Origin: Flavobacteriaceae bacterium
GTDB taxonomy: Bacteria; Bacteroidota; Bacteroidia; Flavobacteriales; Flavobacteriaceae
Assembly: GCA_016649785.1 (NCBI GenBank)
Contig: JAENXB010000112.1
Location: 1-9,205 of the forward strand
Direction: 5' to 3'
DNA length: 9,205 bases
A program made the position numbers and the translations under genes. The notes beneath the pieces were generated by a model. It saw only the letters and a program-made list of their open reading frames with translations, was not told the DNA's origin and searched no databases. Within the stretch, counting starts at the first letter, position 1. Every line of letters starts with the position of its first letter. Shown here piece after piece: positions 6,684-9,205 of the stretch.

Positions 6684-7772
6684 TTAGTCAAAATAGCTAA
6701 AAGTATCCCCATCTTTAATTTGGAGCAAACTCTCGTAAATCAACCTGATCACATTTTCCACATCTGTTTTATGTACCATTTCTACAGTGGTGTGCATATA
6801 ACGGAGCGGTAGAGAAATAAGTGCAGATGCTACCCCGCCGTTGCTGTAGGCAAATGCATCGGTATCGGTTCCCGTCATGCTGGAGGAAGCATTACGTTGA
6901 AAAGGAATCTCATTTTTTTCTGCGGTTTCAATCAATAACTCACGCAATTTATTTTGTACTGATGGAGCATAGGAAATCACTGGACCTGCCCCGATTTTTG
7001 CATAACCGTTGGTTATTTTACTTATCATAGGCGTGGTGGTATCGTGGGTTACATCAGTAATAATTGCAACATCGGGTTTTATACGATGCGTGATCATTTG
7101 AGCTCCGCGCAGTCCTATTTCCTCCTGTACCGAATTGGTAATGTACAATCCGAAAGGTAGTTTTTTCTTGTTTTCCTTTAGTAACCGGGCAACCTGGGCT
7201 ATCATAAAACCGCCCATTCTGTTATCCAGTCCGCGGCACACAAATTTGTTTTCATTTAAGATAAAAAATTCATCGGGATAGGTGATCACGCAGCCCACAT
7301 GCACTCCTAACTCATCCACTTCATCCTTTGAACTACAGCCAAGATCAATACAAATATTGTCCAGTTTTGGCGGCTGTTCTTTTTCTTTATCCCTGGTATG
7401 GATGGCGGGCCATCCAAATACCCCTTGCACAATTCCTTTTTTAGTGTGAATATTAACCCGTTTGGAGGCTGCTATTTGATGATCACTTCCTCCATTACGA
7501 ATAACATAGATTAATCCCTCGTCGGTAATATAATTGACATACCAGGAAATTTCATCAGCGTGGCCTTCAATTACAACTTTAAATTTAGCTTTTGGATTTA
7601 TGACCCCAACCGCCGTACCATAGGTATCGGTAATAAATTCATCTACATAAGGCTCGAGGTATTTCATCCATATTTTTTGACCTTCCCACTCATATCCTGT
7701 AGGCGAAGCGTTATTAAGGTATTTTTCTAAAAATTTAACAGATTTTTCATCGAGTATTTCCAACTGTTTCAT
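6684..7772 (-). CDS. M42 family metallopeptidase (TET/FrvX-like aminopeptidase)
   Basis: A 362-residue M42 aminopeptidase, normal family length. These cytoplasmic enzymes use two metal ions to remove N-terminal residues from short peptides and often form large tetrahedral (TET) assemblies. Counting from the chosen start, the expected metal and catalytic residues are present: HAD (H71, D73), GLDNRMGG (D183, bridging), QEEIG (E217 general base, E218 ligand), ITDVTHD (D240) and MHTTVEM (H327). The spacing closely follows archaeal TET peptidases. NASPTGYEWEG near the N-terminus is also typical. I prefer the ATG at 7772 (MKQLEILDEKS) because it fits the family start; an upstream in-frame ATG at 7802 would add ten residues (MTNKYNKYLH). 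It is transcribed away from the DUF4294 gene and ends at a good terminator. Its natural peptide substrate is unknown. Confidence 0.95.
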   Translation of the reverse strand: MKQLEILDEKSVKFLEKYLNNASPTGYEWEGQKIWMKYLEPYVDEFITDTYGTAVGVINPKAKFKVVIEGHADEISWYVNYITDEGLIYVIRNGGSDHQIAASKRVNIHTKKGIVQGVFGWPAIHTRDKEKEQPPKLDNICIDLGCSSKDEVDELGVHVGCVITYPDEFFILNENKFVCRGLDNRMGGFMIAQVARLLKENKKKLPFGLYITNSVQEEIGLRGAQMITHRIKPDVAIITDVTHDTTTPMISKITNGYAKIGAGPVISYAPSVQNKLRELLIETAEKNEIPFQRNASSSMTGTDTDAFAYSNGGVASALISLPLRYMHTTVEMVHKTDVENVIRLIYESLLQIKDGDTFSYFD

Positions 7773-7820
7773 ATGTAAATATTTATTGTATTTATTGGTC
7801 ATATAAAATTCGCATAACCC

Positions 7821-7836
7821 TGTCTGCCATCAGACA
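7821..7836. repeat. Short perfect hairpin in the M42/DUF4294 spacer
   Basis: TGTCTG (7821-7826), loop CCAT, CAGACA (7831-7836) form a 6-base perfect stem in the divergent spacer, flanked by AACC (7816-7819) and GGTT (7847-7850), which could extend a looser stem. It lies 48-63 bases before the preferred M42 start. It may be an operator or a decayed copy of the GC-rich palindromes common in flavobacterial spacers; neither can be decided from this sequence. Confidence 0.4.
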
Positions 7837-7990
7837 AGTTCACCAAGGTTTATATATTGATTCCGTTATGCTCATTTTATATGAGATTATTTTTCACGAA
7901 TTTACTAAGAATTAAATGCAATTCAACCTATAATTTGTAAATTTGGAACAGTTTTGGTTTATATAAATTTAATTCTAAAATGGCTGTATT

Positions 7991-8668
7991 TTGAAACTAC
8001 TTGTTACGGTTTTATTATTTTTTGTCCTTTTAAGTACTTCGGCGCAAAATAAAGTGGGTGCCGAAGATCCACTTGATAAGGAATACTTTGTTATTTTGGG
8101 GGATTCAATCCTTCGGGAAAGTATCGATTTGGAGGAAGTAATTATTTTAAACCGATTGAAATTCAAATCAGATCAGGATCGGAGAACTTATTTGATTTTG
8201 AGAAGAAAAACCCGAAAAGTCTATCCTTATGCCAAACTTGCTTCTGAAAGGTTGATAGAGCTCAACTCCAGGTTGGATCAGATCAAATCCAAACGTCAAC
8301 AAAAAAAATATACTAAAATAGTACAGGACTATATAGAAGGAGAGTTCTCAGCCGAGTTGAAAAAACTCACCCGTACTGAAGGGCAAATCCTGGTAAAACT
8401 CGTTCATCGCCAAACCGGTGTCACTACCTATAATTTAATTAAAAACCTGAAAAGCGGGTGGAGGGCTTTTTGGTATAATTCCACCGCAAGTATTTTTGAT
8501 ATCTCACTCAAAGAGGAATACAACCCTGAATCTAATAAAGAGGACTATTTAATAGAAGATATTTTGCAGCGATCCTTTCAGGCCAAAATCCTGGAGCCTC
8601 AATCAAGCCCATTAAAATTCAAGTTTTTGGAACTCACCAATAAATGGACGGCGATGAATATCCGGTAA
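7991..8668 (+). CDS. DUF4294 domain protein with signal peptide
   Basis: A 225-residue protein of unknown function that I recognise as DUF4294, a family found essentially in Bacteroidetes. It begins with a clear signal peptide (MKLLVTVLLFFVLLSTSAQ, cleavage near residue 19), so it acts outside the cytoplasm, probably in the periplasm. The conserved part spans about 60-180: RRTYLILRRKTRKVYPYA (64-81), a charged helical stretch rich in Lys, Arg and Glu (84-127), then GQILVKLVHRQTG (131-143) and LKSGWRAFWYN (153-163) followed by FDISLKEEYNP (169-179). No enzyme motif, lipobox or C-terminal sorting domain is visible. The start is TTG at 7991: the frame is closed by TAA at 7976 and has no ATG, and this start gives a proper signal peptide. 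It is divergent from the M42 peptidase gene, a neighbour I recall from other flavobacteria, but no functional link is shown. Confidence 0.9.
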   Translation: MKLLVTVLLFFVLLSTSAQNKVGAEDPLDKEYFVILGDSILRESIDLEEVIILNRLKFKSDQDRRTYLILRRKTRKVYPYAKLASERLIELNSRLDQIKSKRQQKKYTKIVQDYIEGEFSAELKKLTRTEGQILVKLVHRQTGVTTYNLIKNLKSGWRAFWYNSTASIFDISLKEEYNPESNKEDYLIEDILQRSFQAKILEPQSSPLKFKFLELTNKWTAMNIR

Positions 8669-8687
8669 TTTATTAATCATACTTTTT

Positions 8688-8784
8688 TGGGCGTTCCCCT
8701 CCCTGCGGTCGGGTCGGGCTTTACGCTTGTAGTTTTAAAACTGCTACCGCCATTTTTAAAAGCTACCGCTGCAATCCCTAACGC
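8688..8784. repeat. GC-rich repeat-like block (GGGCGTT ... CAATCCCTAACGC)
   Basis: A block far richer in G and C than the spacers around it, with ends that could pair (TTGGGCGTT at 8687-8695 against AACGCAA at 8780-8786). Its left part holds CCCTGCGGTCGGGTCGGGCT (8701-8720). Its middle holds a perfect 12-base palindrome AGTTTTAAAACT (8731-8742) and the 8-base direct repeat GCTACCGC (8743-8750 and 8762-8769), each preceded by a TTTTAAAA tract. From memory, blocks of this form with a fixed GGGCGTT...GGTCGGGCT left part, variable middle and CAATCCCTAACGC right end recur in Bacteroidetes spacers. Only one copy is in this window, so the repeat status rests on that recollection. Confidence 0.5.
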
Positions 8785-8880
8785 AAGTAGGTTCGCGGTT
8801 ATTAAATATAGCGTTGAGGCAAGAATCAAGACTGACTTTAAAAGGAAGCCGTTGGTCGCGCTTTTCCAATCCTCTTTCTA

Positions 8881-9018
8881 TGTCATTCTGAACGAACTTT
8901 TGGGCGAGGAAGAATCCCTACAGAGAGTAGTGCGGTGGAGTAGTGAAAATGTAATTGACTTTTATTTATGATTTGTCCCATGAGTGCGCGGGATTCTTCG
9001 CTATCGCTCAGAATGACA
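8881..9018. repeat. 138-base inverted-repeat element with TGTCATTCTGA ends
   Basis: The ends TGTCATTCTGA (8881-8891) and TCAGAATGACA (9008-9018) are perfect 11-base inverted repeats. Inside them lies a second arm pair, GAAGAATCCC (8909-8918) and GGGATTCTTC (8990-8999), with an imperfect joint (GCGAG against GCTATCGC). The whole could fold into a long interrupted hairpin with about 71 bases in the centre. It encodes nothing recognisable. CATTCTGA/GAAGAATC elements of this kind are widespread in bacterial spacers. I see no target-site duplication at the borders, so mobility is not shown. Confidence 0.65.
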
Positions 9019-9037
9019 ATCCAACGGAGTTTTTTGC

Positions 9038-9048
9038 CATTCTGAACG
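9038..9048. repeat. Fragment matching the left end of the inverted-repeat element
   Basis: CATTCTGAACG here repeats 8884-8894 exactly, in the same orientation, 20 bases after the complete element ends. It looks like the remnant of a second copy; no matching right end was found before the window edge. Confidence 0.45.
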
Positions 9049-9161
9049 GGTTTTTCATTCTCAAAACCGGTCTATCCTCAATATGCCGCTCTTTTTTTTG
9101 CCATCTAACTTCCCTATTACCAAATCGTTAAGAATACATTAAAAAAAATATAAAAAAAAGC

Positions 9162-9193
9162 TTGTCAGAGAGTAAAAAGAGGGTGTATATTTG
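9162..9193 (+). promoter_or_regulatory. Strong Bacteroidetes-type promoter directed out of the window
   Basis: TTG at 9162-9164 is followed after 21 bases by TATATTTG (9186-9193), an exact match to TAnnTTTG. It is preceded by an A-rich run (9140-9159) of the kind that boosts strong promoters. Transcription should begin near 9198-9200 and read off the right edge. The TATATTTGCAGCC form resembles promoters I recall before tRNA or rRNA genes in flavobacteria; the gene itself is not in view. Confidence 0.72.
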
Positions 9194-9205
9194 CAGCCGC
9201 TTAGG

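Larger units (their letters stand above)
8669..9205. other. Gene-free, repeat-bearing spacer at the right edge
   Basis: No convincing gene lies in these 537 bases. The stretch holds a GC-rich repeat-like block (8688-8784), an inverted-repeat element (8881-9018), a fragment resembling that element's end (9038-9048) and a strong promoter-like site at the very end. A 94-codon open frame at 8687-8971 spans both repeat-like elements and is best seen as accidental. No clear terminator for the DUF4294 gene was found. Confidence 0.75.

Noticed and set aside
8687..8971. A 94-codon plus-strand open frame beginning MGVPLPAVGSGF
   Set aside because: It runs through the GC-rich block and into the inverted-repeat element, shows no protein family and its composition follows the repeats; translated repeats of this kind often yield such frames.
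8881..9018. The inverted repeat as a simple terminator of the DUF4294 gene
   Set aside because: It lies over 200 bases after the stop codon, has a centre of about 71 bases and no T run after the right arm, unlike an intrinsic terminator.
9194..9205. The beginning of a tRNA or rRNA gene at the right edge
   Set aside because: Only about a dozen bases follow the promoter; none can be assigned to an RNA gene.
1..9205. A defence system, CRISPR array or prophage
   Set aside because: No spaced repeat array, integrase, nuclease-helicase set or structural phage gene is present; the genes are typical flavobacterial chromosome content.

Overview
The window comes from a member of the Bacteroidetes, most likely a (marine) Flavobacteriaceae species. 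The evidence is gliding-motility genes gldF and gldG, flavobacterial versions of PhoH, DUF62 and DUF4294 proteins, AT-rich spacers without Shine-Dalgarno sites, and several matches to the Bacteroidetes promoter pattern (TTTG or TTG, about 20 bases, then TAnnTTTG). Nine protein genes are supported, one cut by the left edge. No RNA gene, phage, CRISPR array or complete insertion sequence is visible.

Layout. Positions 1-3337 are a minus-strand cluster read from right to left: a SAM hydroxide adenosyltransferase-like (DUF62) gene, a small antibiotic-biosynthesis-monooxygenase-fold gene one base after it, then gldF and gldG, three bases apart and in the same reading frame. A 206-base divergent spacer (3338-3543) with candidate promoters for both directions separates this cluster from phoH, which is followed by purC on the plus strand. 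purC converges with a secreted GH16 glycosidase gene (minus), with only 7 bases between the stop codons. A 322-base spacer with a good minus-strand terminator follows, then an M42 aminopeptidase gene (minus), divergent from a secreted DUF4294 gene (plus).

The last 537 bases (8669-9205) contain no convincing gene. They hold two different repeat-like elements: a GC-rich block ending in CAATCCCTAACGC, and a 138-base inverted-repeat element with 11-base perfect ends (TGTCATTCTGA). The window ends in a near-consensus Bacteroidetes promoter that drives something beyond the right edge, possibly a stable RNA.

Functionally most of this is ordinary chromosomal content: a gliding-associated ABC transporter, SAM turnover, RNA-linked ATPase, purine synthesis, polysaccharide hydrolysis and peptide trimming. 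I see no clear new multi-gene system. The points most worth checking are the altered catalytic triad in the DUF62 protein, the frequent TTG start codons, the in-frame gldF-gldG junction and the repeat cluster at the right end.
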